Assembly (NCBI RefSeq): GCF_021811875.1
Contig: NZ_JAJBJD010000007.1
Coordinates: 1-14,513 of the forward strand
Origin: Candidatus Bandiella numerosa
Lineage (GTDB): Bacteria; Pseudomonadota; Alphaproteobacteria; Rickettsiales; Midichloriaceae
Length of the DNA stretch: 14,513 nucleotides
Reading direction: 5' to 3'
Below, one piece after another: positions 5,319-13,320 of the stretch. Made by a program: the position numbers and the translations under genes. How positions within the stretch are numbered: the first letter of the stretch is position 1; each line of letters opens with the position of its first letter. Under the pieces are notes generated by a model. The model did no database searches. It was given only the letters and a program-made list of their open reading frames with translations, and was not told the origin of the DNA.

Positions 5319-7806
5319 ACATCTCCTTCGCTACCTGCTCAACAGCCTCTTCTAACTTCTTCCCATCTCCCTCATATCTCTTAACTCTCTCATACTCCTC
5401 CGGCTTTGTTGAATATAACACCCTAGAAAATGGTTCAAGTATCAATCTACCTATGCTCGCATGCTCAGATGTCATTATCATCACTTCTGAATACTCACCA
5501 GGCTTGGATGTCACTGACTCTAACATTTTCTGCTGATAATCATTGATCTTAAATTTTTCACTCTTCTTAAGTAACGCTATCGATTCACTCTTCTGCTTCA
5601 AACAACATAACCAATCACTATTCATAAATGCAGCCTCAGCTCCAGGACTTGAATAAAAATCATCTAGATTCTGTGTTCCTACCACAAGCGCTCCTCTATA
5701 CTTTCTAAGCGTTCTTGCAAGCCTCTCTATAAATTCTCCTCCCTGCTTGCCCTTAAGTAAATCCCATGCCTCATCAAATATTATTGCACTCTCTACCTTC
5801 CTTCCTCCAAGTATCACCTGATTTGTAATCAGTAACATCAATATCTGCACTACAACTCTCTGCAAATCCTTCTTACTCTTTAACTCCTCTAATTCTGTTA
5901 CAAAAAATCTCGCACTAAAATCTATATTAGCCTTACCATTAAAATATTTCCCATACGCTCCATCCCTCGTATATGGAAATAACATCGTCCCTATCCTTTG
6001 ACACGTAACTCTATCCTCTTCCTGATTCAAAAACCACTCTGCTAAATCTCCAATTCCTGCTTTAGATCCTTTCTCACTCCACACTTCCATTAACGCCTTT
6101 TCTATCAATGAATCTTCATAACTACTTGTCCCTTCTTTCGGTGCCGCCATCATACTTATTATTGGCTTCATTACCGATAGCGCATCCTCTATATGCTCCT
6201 TTGACCTCTCATCTATACTGCTAAATGGATTTAAACATAATCCTGATTCCGTGCTAAATTCTATAAACTGCCCATCTAATATCTTAACCTGCTTCTCAAA
6301 ACTCCTTCCCACATCAAGTACATATACCTTCCCTCCCCTCCTAAGTATACTTACCGCAAGCTCCTGCATAAATACTGATTTCCCAGCTCCACTCCTTCCT
6401 ACTACCGATACATTGTAATTTGTATTTCCTAAACTCTCATCAAATGGATACCAGTAGTATAACTGCCCTCTCCTTCCTGCAAGCAACATTCCTGCCTTTT
6501 TACATCCCTTTGACTCTCCTTGTAGTGGCATCATGTTAACAGGCTCATGCGATAGTGTCGTTCTTAACTTCTTTAAGTAACTCATATCTAACGCCATATC
6601 TTCTCCCCATGATAACGGCAATATACTCTTAAGTGATAACATCACCACAAACCTATCTCTCTTTAACTCCCATCCATTCGCTCTATATAAACTATTCACT
6701 ATTTGCTCAGATGATCCTATACTCTCTTTTTTATCTATAAGTACTATCTGCATTCCAGTCCTTACCAACCTCTCATTCTTTTCTAATTGCTCCCTCACAA
6801 ATTCCCATTCCTTCGCTTCTCGCTTAAGTGCTGGTATCCAATTCCCAAGTGGCGATGATGCCTGTGACTCTACCCTAGATGCCTTCGCCAACATCCCAGT
6901 CTTCTTAAATTTTCCATTCTCTATATGAACTCCCAAATGAATCAGAAAACTACATGGTATTTTTAGATAATCATTAAACTGATCTCCTATTAAATTATTC
7001 ATTAATCCAAATCCCCAAGCTCCCGGATATCTCTTCACGCTCAAAAATCTCATCTCATACTCACCCTCATCCATCGTTATGCTGTCCGCATTTAATCCAT
7101 ACTGTTTATCCTTATCTATTATTTGGTATTTTATTTCATTATGAGGATTCCACTCTCCTATACTCCTTTGGCCACTCTCATTATAATTTAATATGTCACT
7201 CAAATAACTTATTAAATCCTCAGGCCTAAATACATGCGCTTCCCCACTCCTTGTTTCAAAGGCAGATTTAACCTGCTCTTTTAATTCCGCAATCTTACTT
7301 CTTACTACTGGCCCTTTCTCAGTTACCGGCATTGATACCGATACCACTCCCCTAAAATCTCTTATCCTAAACTTCCCCTTACCCCTTCTACTCAACTCCT
7401 CAAAATACTTCGCTCTTTTTTCTTCTAATTTCCCGATTATACTCCCCTTATTCTCCTTTACCTTCCAATTATCTATTATATGCTCCACTTTCGGCATTGC
7501 AGATAATAAAAATTGTATATTTGACCCCTCTGGCAATATACTTCCAAATAACCCTGATAATTCATTTTCTAACTTTCCCTCGCTCCCCACATATAATCCA
7601 ATCTCAAATATAAATCCTATACTGCTGCTTCCTAAAAATAACCCATGTTCATAATCGTAACTTTCATATGGCAATAAATCACTCAAACTATGATAACTTA
7701 AAAACTCTTTCGCTTTCCTCCTTACCTCACTTCCTTTTAAGTTAGTCCCATATTCACTACTTTCTCCAAAATACTGAGCTATCTTTTTTGCTATATTATT
7801 TAACAT
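5305..7806 (-). CDS. traC: TraC, VirB4-type ATPase of the conjugation machine
   Basis: TraC is the cytoplasmic, membrane-associated ATPase that drives pilus assembly and DNA transfer (VirB4 family). The 833-residue length is typical; F TraC is 875. The N-terminal 400 residues are the TraC/VirB4 N-domain, including SYDYEHGLFLGSSSIGFIFE near residue 50. The Walker A motif GRSGAGKS is near residue 470, followed by GGKVYVLDVGRSFEKQVKIL. The Walker B motif AIIFDEAWDLL is near residue 675, and ALVVGTQNLDDFY (a sensor-like motif typical of VirB4) is near residue 710. All key residues appear intact, so the enzyme should be active. The start overlaps the traV stop by 11 bases; the stop overlaps the start of traW. 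Confidence 0.96.
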   Translation of the reverse strand: MLNNIAKKIAQYFGESSEYGTNLKGSEVRRKAKEFLSYHSLSDLLPYESYDYEHGLFLGSSSIGFIFEIGLYVGSEGKLENELSGLFGSILPEGSNIQFLLSAMPKVEHIIDNWKVKENKGSIIGKLEEKRAKYFEELSRRGKGKFRIRDFRGVVSVSMPVTEKGPVVRSKIAELKEQVKSAFETRSGEAHVFRPEDLISYLSDILNYNESGQRSIGEWNPHNEIKYQIIDKDKQYGLNADSITMDEGEYEMRFLSVKRYPGAWGFGLMNNLIGDQFNDYLKIPCSFLIHLGVHIENGKFKKTGMLAKASRVESQASSPLGNWIPALKREAKEWEFVREQLEKNERLVRTGMQIVLIDKKESIGSSEQIVNSLYRANGWELKRDRFVVMLSLKSILPLSWGEDMALDMSYLKKLRTTLSHEPVNMMPLQGESKGCKKAGMLLAGRRGQLYYWYPFDESLGNTNYNVSVVGRSGAGKSVFMQELAVSILRRGGKVYVLDVGRSFEKQVKILDGQFIEFSTESGLCLNPFSSIDERSKEHIEDALSVMKPIISMMAAPKEGTSSYEDSLIEKALMEVWSEKGSKAGIGDLAEWFLNQEEDRVTCQRIGTMLFPYTRDGAYGKYFNGKANIDFSARFFVTELEELKSKKDLQRVVVQILMLLITNQVILGGRKVESAIIFDEAWDLLKGKQGGEFIERLARTLRKYRGALVVGTQNLDDFYSSPGAEAAFMNSDWLCCLKQKSESIALLKKSEKFKINDYQQKMLESVTSKPGEYSEVMIMTSEHASIGRLILEPFSRVLYSTKPEEYERVKRYEGDGKKLEEAVEQVAKEMYGDG

Positions 7807-8170
7807 CTACCCACCTGCCTCCTTCTATTACTGTATATAAATAGGTCTCTCCTATGTAATCTCCCATCTCATCCTCAAATCCATTAATCCATACTCTCCC
7901 TGTCTGCTCTGGCACCCTTCTTACTTCGTTTTGTAATTTTTTATTCTCTACCTCCCCTCTATACTCTTCATTAATTCTAAGCCTCACAAATCTACCATCC
8001 TTTATTGAATCAACTTTTCCTTTCCCTAGCTCTCCTTTTGTCACCATCTCATTTACTTCAGTCACTGACTTACATCCAGCTCCCATTCCTACTCCACACT
8101 CCGTTACTTTCTTACCACTGCATCCAACTAAACCTGTAACTAGTATTATAACCGCTATTATTTTTTTCAT
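7796..8170 (-). CDS. traV: TraV, outer-membrane lipoprotein of the transfer channel
   Basis: TraV is the VirB7-like lipoprotein that anchors the TraK-TraB core complex in the outer membrane. The product has a clear lipoprotein signal, MKKIIAVIILVTGLVGC, with the lipobox LVGC and the lipidated Cys at residue 17. A second pair of cysteines follows (ECGVGMGAGCKSVTEVN), which is the TraV pattern. I chose the ATG at 8170 because GGGAG lies six bases upstream and the signal peptide begins there. Upstream in-frame starts at 8188 (ATG) and 8215 (GTG, overlapping the traB stop) would only add a basic leader. With 124 residues it is shorter than F TraV (171). The C-terminus ends EGGRWVDVK and overlaps traC. 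Confidence 0.85.
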   Translation of the reverse strand: MKKIIAVIILVTGLVGCSGKKVTECGVGMGAGCKSVTEVNEMVTKGELGKGKVDSIKDGRFVRLRINEEYRGEVENKKLQNEVRRVPEQTGRVWINGFEDEMGDYIGETYLYTVIEGGRWVDVK

Positions 8171-8204
8171 TTTAATCTCCCTTTTCATTTTGATTTTTCC
8201 TTTT

Positions 8205-9506
8205 TTAATGTTCACTATTATTTACTTCTTGCTTTGATACTTCTAATTCCTTTTCTCTCTTAATACTTAATCTTTCTTTTACTCTGCTACTTCCAATATC
8301 TGCTCCTTCTGTAAATACCACATCCACTATTCTCCCACTTTCAATCTGAATAATCGGCTGTATACTCTCAGCCCTATCTATATAATATTTCGATAACCTA
8401 TCCATACTGCTGCTTGCTCCTGACATCATCCCCTCATTAAATTTATCACTCGTACTTCTCTTTGGTATAAATGCTCCCATTGGATTTATCACTGCCGGTT
8501 GACTTGGATTAAATACTCCAGCTACTCCCTGTAACACTCCTCCCAAAACACTCTTTGCCAAATATCCCCTTCCCTTTTCTACCACTATTCCTTTTATCCC
8601 TGCTCTCCCATCCTCTCCTGTCACATATCCTGCAACTTCCGTCTCTATTATTTCTCCACTCGTCCTCTCAACACATGTTAGCTTTTCTAACCTCGCAAAT
8701 ACCCTCTCACTCGATAAATCTCCATATCCACTCCCAACTATATGACAGTCCTTCAAATCACTTTGAAACTTCCTAGGTAATGTTCCCCTATCTATCAATC
8801 TTATTAATATAGGCCTTGGATCACTTGATGATGTTAATGCTGTTGATGCATCTACCCCTCCAAGCAATACTGCTTTCGCAAAACTTCCTGCCGGTATAGT
8901 ATCTTCCTTATTCTTAACTTTCTCCCTCTTATCTCCACTTCCTAACTCTATTTTAATTTTTCTTATTCCTTGCTCCTTCTTCTCTACAAATGGCTTCATT
9001 TCTCCCACACCACCTACTCGCTCATGACTTGCCACTCCCCCTATTAAATCCCTAAGTGCCGCTATTTCCTCTTTTAATAATTCTATTTCGCTTATTTCAC
9101 TATTTCTTACACTTTCTTCCTCATTTGCATTGATTGCTTTTGTTAAATCTTCCTTAATACCCGATATTCCATCTTGTAATGCTTGTATTTTACTCTCCTG
9201 CTGATACCTCCACGCAGCTTCTGAATCCACTTTATCTCCTACAGACTCTATCTGTCCTTTATAGAGTGTTTTCTCCTCTTCCTTTTTACTATCCCCAGTA
9301 CTCCATGTAGACTTTACTTGCTTCATTACTAATAATCCAGCTGTCCCAAGTGCCGTAAATAATACTATTGCTACCACCCATTGCTTACCCCTTACACTTA
9401 AACCCTCCCAAATTCTCATTCCTTGAGCCCGTTTACTTTTTTCTTGATTACCTACTTCCTGATTTGTCATACCTTGGTCCTGATTATTTACTTCCTGATC
9501 TGTCAT
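8205..9506 (-). CDS. traB: TraB, VirB10-like core channel protein
   Basis: TraB spans the periplasm from inner to outer membrane and forms the core of the transfer channel with TraK and TraV. The 433-residue protein (F TraB is 475) has a polar Gln/Asn-rich N-terminus of about 40 residues. A single membrane segment follows (WVVAIVLFTALGTAGLLVM, residues about 43-61), then a predicted coiled coil (about 90-160). The conserved VirB10-like domain begins with PAGSFAKAVLLGGVDASTAL and DPRPILIRLID. It continues through KDCHIVGSGYGDLSSERVFARLEKLTC and GYVTGEDGRAGIKGIVVEKG. The TraB proline-rich spacer is poorly developed. The start lies 4 bases after the traK stop, and the gene ends just inside the upstream part of traV. 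Confidence 0.92.
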   Translation of the reverse strand: MTDQEVNNQDQGMTNQEVGNQEKSKRAQGMRIWEGLSVRGKQWVVAIVLFTALGTAGLLVMKQVKSTWSTGDSKKEEEKTLYKGQIESVGDKVDSEAAWRYQQESKIQALQDGISGIKEDLTKAINANEEESVRNSEISEIELLKEEIAALRDLIGGVASHERVGGVGEMKPFVEKKEQGIRKIKIELGSGDKREKVKNKEDTIPAGSFAKAVLLGGVDASTALTSSSDPRPILIRLIDRGTLPRKFQSDLKDCHIVGSGYGDLSSERVFARLEKLTCVERTSGEIIETEVAGYVTGEDGRAGIKGIVVEKGRGYLAKSVLGGVLQGVAGVFNPSQPAVINPMGAFIPKRSTSDKFNEGMMSGASSSMDRLSKYYIDRAESIQPIIQIESGRIVDVVFTEGADIGSSRVKERLSIKREKELEVSKQEVNNSEH

Positions 9507-9510
9507 AACT

Positions 9511-10311
9511 TTACCTGCTATATATTACTTTATATAATTTCGTCTCGTCTCCCTCTCTTAAAGTCCTGCTTTCTAACATAATCGCTGCAACTCCATCTCC
9601 AGCAAATTGCTTTTCATATAATATCTTCTGACCCTTTCCTTTATTGCATAACTTCCATACTTCTACTCGGTACTTTCCTACCACCTTGTCTCCTTCAAAT
9701 TCTATCTCCAGTCCACCTTTACTCAAATAACCTTGTCCCTTGTCTTTTAATGCAACTCCTCTCACATATTTAATCATGTTTACAATCTCATCATGCCTTA
9801 TATGCTTACTTCCTATCAGCTTCTCACTCGCTTTTTCAGAATCAAGTTGACTTATCAGTATAAATTCCCCCTCTCCCTTCTTTAATTTTAAACTTATGTC
9901 TTGCGTCTTCCCTTTTTCCGTCACCACTGTAAATACTGCATTCTTATTGCTATGCACATCTAACAATTTAACAAATATTTGACCTAATCTCTCGTCACTC
10001 TCAAGTCCAAATTCTTCCCCAAGCCCTATTACCTCAACTATCCTGTCTCCTTCTATTTTTACTCTATTTGCCTCATTCCTCGACATATATCCCTCTATCC
10101 TTTTACTCTCTTCTAATCCATATTTCTGCGTCCCAGCTACTCCCTCCTCACTTACTCCAAATACTACCAATGACACTGTAAATACTGCCAGCCCAAATTT
10201 TATATAATCAAATACTCTAAAACCCTTGCCTTCTTTTTCGCTTTTTCTGCTTTCCCCGCCTTTTGCTTCTACACTACTTATTTGTATTATCTTTTTCTTT
10301 GTTATTGTCAT
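9511..10311 (-). CDS. traK: TraK, secretin-like VirB9-type outer-membrane component
   Basis: TraK is the periplasmic/outer-membrane component that joins TraB and TraV in the core complex. The 266-residue product (F TraK is 242) has a charged leader of about 35 residues. A hydrophobic export segment follows (IKFGLAVFTVSLVVFGVSEE, about 37-56), with likely cleavage after GVAG. The rest is beta-rich and contains GDRIVEVIGLGEEFGLESDERLGQIFVKL and VVTEKGKTQDISLKL, as in TraK. It ends with VGKYRVEVWKLCNKG and ESRTLREGDETKLYKV. The order traE-traK-traB is as in F. Its start is 8 bases after the traE stop, with only a weak purine-rich site. The long basic leader is unusual for a signal peptide but also occurs in the TraA, TrbC and TraB N-termini here. 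Confidence 0.88.
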   Translation of the reverse strand: MTITKKKIIQISSVEAKGGESRKSEKEGKGFRVFDYIKFGLAVFTVSLVVFGVSEEGVAGTQKYGLEESKRIEGYMSRNEANRVKIEGDRIVEVIGLGEEFGLESDERLGQIFVKLLDVHSNKNAVFTVVTEKGKTQDISLKLKKGEGEFILISQLDSEKASEKLIGSKHIRHDEIVNMIKYVRGVALKDKGQGYLSKGGLEIEFEGDKVVGKYRVEVWKLCNKGKGQKILYEKQFAGDGVAAIMLESRTLREGDETKLYKVIYSR

Positions 10312-10319
10312 AATTTTCT

Positions 10320-10865
10320 CTATTTACTTTTAAAATTCTTTAACATAAAGATTCCACCACTATACCCAAACTCTATCTCATATATCTCCTTACTCTGTCC
10401 CATTCTCGATCCTGCTATATATTTCGTTAGCACTCCCACTATCTCAGCTTTTAGCCCCTTAACATCTACTATTATTTCTTTTGGCGCAAATACAGTAGTT
10501 ACTCCCTCTTTCTTCATTCTTTCCGCATCACTTATTAATCTTTTCTCAACATCATGATAATGCTCAGCGGCCACATATCTAAGTATCACATCCTTTCTAT
10601 ATCCATGACTGTCAGGCGTTGTATCCAACATCAGCTTACTAAAAAATAAAGCCATCTCTTCTATATATGACTCCGATACTAAACTCCCTTCACTCCACAC
10701 ATTCTGCTTCATATACGCAGGGACTATTATCACCCTCTCATTCTTCCCAAATAACATTAGTCCAAGCATGATATTCGCTATCATCAATCCTAAAGATATT
10801 ACTAAAAACCCATTCCTCTGCTTTAATAACTTCTCTACACTCTGATTCCACCTTTCTATCCTCAT
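10320..10865 (-). CDS. traE: TraE, VirB5/VirB8-position pilus assembly protein
   Basis: TraE is an inner-membrane protein needed for F-pilus assembly, with a short cytoplasmic tail and a periplasmic domain. The product is 181 residues (F TraE is 188). Residues about 19-40 (FLVISLGLMIANIMLGLMLFG) form the membrane anchor. TraE-type sequence follows: VIIVPAYMKQNVWSEGSLVSESYIEEMALFFSKLMLDTTP, then YRKDVILRYVAAEHYHDVEKRL. The C-terminal strand region ends YEIEFGYSGGIFML. I prefer the ATG at 10865, 4 bases after the traL stop; an in-frame TTG at 10877 overlapping traL would add four residues. Confidence 0.9.
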   Translation of the reverse strand: MRIERWNQSVEKLLKQRNGFLVISLGLMIANIMLGLMLFGKNERVIIVPAYMKQNVWSEGSLVSESYIEEMALFFSKLMLDTTPDSHGYRKDVILRYVAAEHYHDVEKRLISDAERMKKEGVTTVFAPKEIIVDVKGLKAEIVGVLTKYIAGSRMGQSKEIYEIEFGYSGGIFMLKNFKSK

Positions 10866-10869
10866 ATCA

Positions 10870-11157
10870 CTATCCAATATACTCCCTAATATCAGACCTT
10901 ACCTTTGATTTAAGCTGTCTATGCATCCCAGGTAAATACCAATATATAGCATGCCTTAAAAACCCTCCTCCTATGTTTTGCTTTACATATTTAAGTGCAT
11001 TATATATCGCTATACTCAACACCACCCCTGTAACTGGAAATCTAAATATAAATCCAAGTGCTAGCGGCACAAATAATGCCGCCATTTCATCCACTGTCCA
11101 AAATGCTATTCTTGTCGGGTTATCTAAATATCTTAGTATTACATTCCTATCGTACAT
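10870..11157 (-). CDS. traL: TraL, small inner-membrane pilus assembly protein
   Basis: TraL is the VirB3-like inner-membrane protein of the pilus assembly machine. The product is 95 residues, about the size of F TraL. Its N-terminus RYLDNPTRIAFWTVDEMAAL is the diagnostic TraL block. Two adjacent membrane segments follow (FVPLALGFIFRF and VTGVVLSIAIYNAL), and then HAIYWYLPGMHRQL. A G-rich ribosome binding site (AGGGGGG) sits just before the ATG. It lies directly downstream of the pilin gene, as in F. Confidence 0.93.
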   Translation of the reverse strand: MYDRNVILRYLDNPTRIAFWTVDEMAALFVPLALGFIFRFPVTGVVLSIAIYNALKYVKQNIGGGFLRHAIYWYLPGMHRQLKSKVRSDIREYIG

Positions 11158-11167
11158 TTCCCCCCTC

Positions 11168-11596
11168 TTAATTTACTTTGAATGATCCATTTACAAATCC
11201 AAAAAATACATTCACAAATATTAAATATGCAGCCCCAAACATTAACATTGTCCATCTCTGTGATATTAATGCAAAACCTGCTGTCGCTATCCCTGCTGCA
11301 TTTAATACCATCGGTATTAAATATCCCTGTGAATCATCTTGCACTTTCTTTGTTAGAGTTTTTATATCAGCAATGTCAGTAATCCCTGCTAATCCATATT
11401 CTGGATACAATATTAAAACTCCAAGTATAATTAAAGAGCATGCCTGTAAAGCACTCTTTATTTTCTTATCTTCTCTACCTTCTTTTTCTCGGCTTCTAAA
11501 GCATTCTTCTTTTATTCCCTCCAGTTTTAAATGCCCTTTTACCAATATATTGGCAAACCCTGTTTGCATTTTTTTAATTATTTTTGCTGTCTTCAT
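11168..11596 (-). CDS. traA: TraA-like F-type pilin precursor
   Basis: This is the likely pilin subunit of the conjugative pilus. The 142-residue precursor has a long basic leader and a hydrophobic signal (SALQACSLIILGVLILYPEY, about 48-67). Predicted cleavage after GLA at residue 70 leaves a mature chain of 72 residues; F pilin is 70. The mature chain has a short polar N-terminus (GITDIADIKTLTKKV) and two hydrophobic helices separated by a QRW turn, which is the F-pilin plan. The long leader also resembles F propilin (51 residues). Sequence similarity to F pilin is weak, so the call rests on architecture and on the position immediately before traL. GGAG lies 8 bases upstream of the ATG. Confidence 0.78.
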   Translation of the reverse strand: MKTAKIIKKMQTGFANILVKGHLKLEGIKEECFRSREKEGREDKKIKSALQACSLIILGVLILYPEYGLAGITDIADIKTLTKKVQDDSQGYLIPMVLNAAGIATAGFALISQRWTMLMFGAAYLIFVNVFFGFVNGSFKVN

Positions 11597-11632
11597 TTTT
11601 TATTCTCCTTTTTTAATTTATTATTTGTTTTT

Positions 11633-11653
11633 TTTAGGAACTAGTTTCCTAAA
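11633..11653 (-). promoter_or_regulatory. Hairpin in the ssb-traA spacer
   Basis: On the minus-strand transcript an 8-bp stem (TTTAGGAA / TTCCTAAA) closes a 5-base loop and is followed by a run of As. It is not a Rho-independent terminator on this strand, because Us do not follow it. It sits in the longest spacer within the operon, just upstream of the pilin gene. It could protect or process the mRNA so that pilin is made in larger amounts than the other proteins. That role is inference. Confidence 0.4.
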
Positions 11654-11671
11654 TTTATTATTTGATAATTC

Positions 11672-12127
11672 TCACCTTATTACATCTACTTCCACACCCT
11701 CCTCTAACTCTCTTTCTACTCCTTCTTTCGATACTTCCTCCTCATACTTTTTTAGCTTCTCCTCATATACCTTATTCTCTTCTTCTAATTCTCTTATCCA
11801 TTCTTCTCCTGCTTTTGCTTTTAACTCCCTCACATCCACGCATATCATTACCCCATAATCCTCAAATACATTGATAAATACTCCTTTTTCTGATTTGCTT
11901 AACTCCCCTCTTACTATCACCTTCTTACCCGCTTTCAGATGCTTACCAAAATGATCTATTATTCTTTTGTTCCACACAAATATTTCAAAAAAATCTACCT
12001 TCTTCTCTGTTTTACCCCTCACTACTACCGTTACCATCCCATACACATTTCCTTCTTTAGTCTCTCTTAGCCATATATCCCTGACTAATCTGCCACTTAA
12101 CTCAACTATATTTCTATCTCTTACCAT
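11672..12127 (-). CDS. Single-stranded DNA-binding protein (SSB-like)
   Basis: This 151-residue protein looks like an element-encoded SSB, which would coat single-stranded DNA during transfer. The N-terminal 95 residues follow the SSB OB-fold plan: NIVELSGRLVRDIWLRET, then VYGMVTVVV, then VDFFEIFVWNKRIIDHFGKHLKAGKKVIVRGELS. A long acidic, helical C-terminal tail follows, and the protein ends VEVDVIR. It therefore lacks the DDDIPF tip by which bacterial SSBs recruit partners. The start is set at the ATG at 12127 because GGAGG lies 9 bases upstream. An in-frame ATG at 12154 has no site, although it overlaps the upstream gene's shifted stop as ATGA. It lies between a second SSB-like gene and traA. 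Confidence 0.75.
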   Translation of the reverse strand: MVRDRNIVELSGRLVRDIWLRETKEGNVYGMVTVVVRGKTEKKVDFFEIFVWNKRIIDHFGKHLKAGKKVIVRGELSKSEKGVFINVFEDYGVMICVDVRELKAKAGEEWIRELEEENKVYEEKLKKYEEEVSKEGVERELEEGVEVDVIR

Positions 12128-12150
12128 TTTATTAAGCCTCCTTTCCTCTA

Positions 12151-12485
12151 TCATTTGTTCAATTCATCTTCTTCACCTATGGTGATTTCTCCATAGCTGT
12201 CCAACAGCATATAATCTACTTTTTCCCTTCACTAAACGTTCCTCTTAGCTTTACTCTTTTGCCAATTTCTAGTTTCTCCCTGTTTTCTTTGCAATATCTT
12301 GCTATCCTTTCACTCCTTATAAATACCTCACATTCCTTGTAGTTATATTCTCTTATATGCATCCAACTAATTCCTTTTACCTCATTTTCCTGATTAACCC
12401 CTATATGCGGCTCCTCTATTATTATCCCACTTACTGCGACGTTTTCTTGAAACTTTCTTATATATTTTCCTGCTTGAACTCTCAT
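12151..12485 (-). pseudogene. Second SSB-like (OB-fold) gene with a -1 frameshift
   Basis: The first frame gives 89 residues: NVAVSGIIIEEPH, then GISWMHIREYNYKECEVFIRSERIARYC, then LEIGKRVKLRGTFSEGKK, ending at a TAG (12216-12218). This parallels the neighbouring SSB block by block but stops in the middle of the fold. Shifting back one base at the A5 run (12220-12224) continues it as VDYMLLDSYGEITIGEEDE-LNK. The shifted frame ends at a TGA (12151-12153) that overlaps the next ATG as ATGA, exactly where an operon gene should end. The full product would be 111 residues. The cause could be loss of one A, a sequencing error in a homopolymer, or slippage at GAAAAAG. A purine-rich AGGAAAGG site precedes the start. 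The frame disruption is directly visible; which cause applies is not. Confidence 0.66.
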
Positions 12486-12503
12486 ATTTACCTTTCTATT
12501 TGT

Positions 12504-13253
12504 TTATAATAACCCTGATATTGATTTCACTAGCCCTTCTGTTAACTTTGGCTCTGCTTCCTCAAATTTCAGATTGGTTTTCTTTGCTACACTCATTATT
12601 CTCGTTTGATACTTCTTCCAATTTGTCTTCTTCTCCCATCTGGATTTTTTATACCCACTTGTTCCTTGCTTTAAATTGGCATCACTACTCTCACTGACAT
12701 ATTCTCCATCTGCTTTCTCACTTATTTGTAAATCTGTTATCATTGTAAAGTTCACTACTTCTACCGCTGCATCTAATATTGTATTACCTATTCCTGTAAT
12801 CAATCCTATACCAAGCATACTTCTCCCACTTCCTCCTGTGGCTCCTGCAATTGCAGCTCCTGTTGCAAATCCTTCCAGTCCACTTCCATAGCCTCCAGTT
12901 AACGCTTGGAATGGATTTTCTAATGTGCTTTTCCCTACTTGCAATACATTTGCTTGGATCATTATATTCGCACTTTGGGTACTATTTACAATTCTGTAAC
13001 CTTTGCTTTCTATCGCTGCTCTAATTTTGGATTCAATTTCTAATCCTGATTTATCACTTGTGTTTCTGATTTGTAGCAATACTGTTTTTTTATTATCATC
13101 AATTGGATCTAAGAATATTGTTTCACTCATCTTCGTCTCTACTTCCAACTTTCCGTGCTTGATCATTTTACTTGTGGTATTGCAGCCTACTAAGCTCCCC
13201 ATACTCGTTGTTATTACTGCTATTGCTATGTATTTTTTTAATATCTTTTGCAT
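12504..13253 (-). CDS. traT: TraT, surface-exclusion / complement-resistance lipoprotein
   Basis: TraT is an outer-membrane lipoprotein that blocks mating with cells already carrying the element and, in enterobacteria, gives serum resistance. The 249-residue product (F TraT is 243-244) matches along its whole length. It has a lipoprotein signal with lipobox LVGC (Cys 24), then LEVETKMSETIFLDP, then VLLQIRNTSDKSGL. A glycine-rich hydrophobic middle follows (FATGAAIAGATGGSG and MLGIGLITGIG). The C-terminal part contains VEVVNFTMITDLQISE, LKQGTSG and YQTRIMSVAKKTNLKFEEAEP. In F, traT lies at the far end of the tra region next to traS. Here it is the first gene of the operon, facing a divergent regulator, so it should be the gene most directly controlled by the promoter at 13285-13312. 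Confidence 0.96.
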   Translation of the reverse strand: MQKILKKYIAIAVITTSMGSLVGCNTTSKMIKHGKLEVETKMSETIFLDPIDDNKKTVLLQIRNTSDKSGLEIESKIRAAIESKGYRIVNSTQSANIMIQANVLQVGKSTLENPFQALTGGYGSGLEGFATGAAIAGATGGSGRSMLGIGLITGIGNTILDAAVEVVNFTMITDLQISEKADGEYVSESSDANLKQGTSGYKKSRWEKKTNWKKYQTRIMSVAKKTNLKFEEAEPKLTEGLVKSISGLL

Positions 13254-13284
13254 AAGATAACTGTTTTCAATTAATAATATTTAT

Positions 13285-13312
13285 ATTATAAATGCTATAG
13301 TGATAAATGCAA
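13285..13312 (-). promoter_or_regulatory. Candidate promoter of the tra operon
   Basis: On the minus strand a perfect TATAAT (13290-13285) lies 32 bases upstream of the traT start. A weak -35-like TTGCAT (13312-13307) is 16 bases further up. It is the only good -10 box in the traT upstream region. The spacer and the -35 are covered by the tandem repeat at 13291-13320, which fits repression by the divergent regulator. Confidence 0.5.
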
Positions 13313-13320
13313 TAGTTATT
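13291..13320. promoter_or_regulatory. Tandem 15-bp repeat, candidate repressor operator
   Basis: AATGCTATAGTGATA (13291-13305) is followed directly by AATGCAATAGTTATT (13306-13320), 12 of 15 bases alike. The 15-bp period puts the two sites on different faces of the helix. A partial inverted copy, AATGCCATAAAT, occurs on the minus strand at 13343-13354, close to the -10 box of the regulator gene. The position between divergent genes makes it a likely binding site for the HTH regulator at 13396. Confidence 0.5.

Noticed and set aside
11178-11858. Plus-strand open frame of 226 codons.
   Set aside because: It overlaps both traA and the SSB-like gene in antisense, with low-complexity Ser/Leu composition.
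12216-12232. Programmed -1 frameshifting signal in the SSB-like gene.
   Set aside because: The heptamer GAAAAAG is not the strong AAAAAAG type and no clear downstream stem was found; loss of one A or a sequencing error is simpler, so it is reported only as a frameshift.
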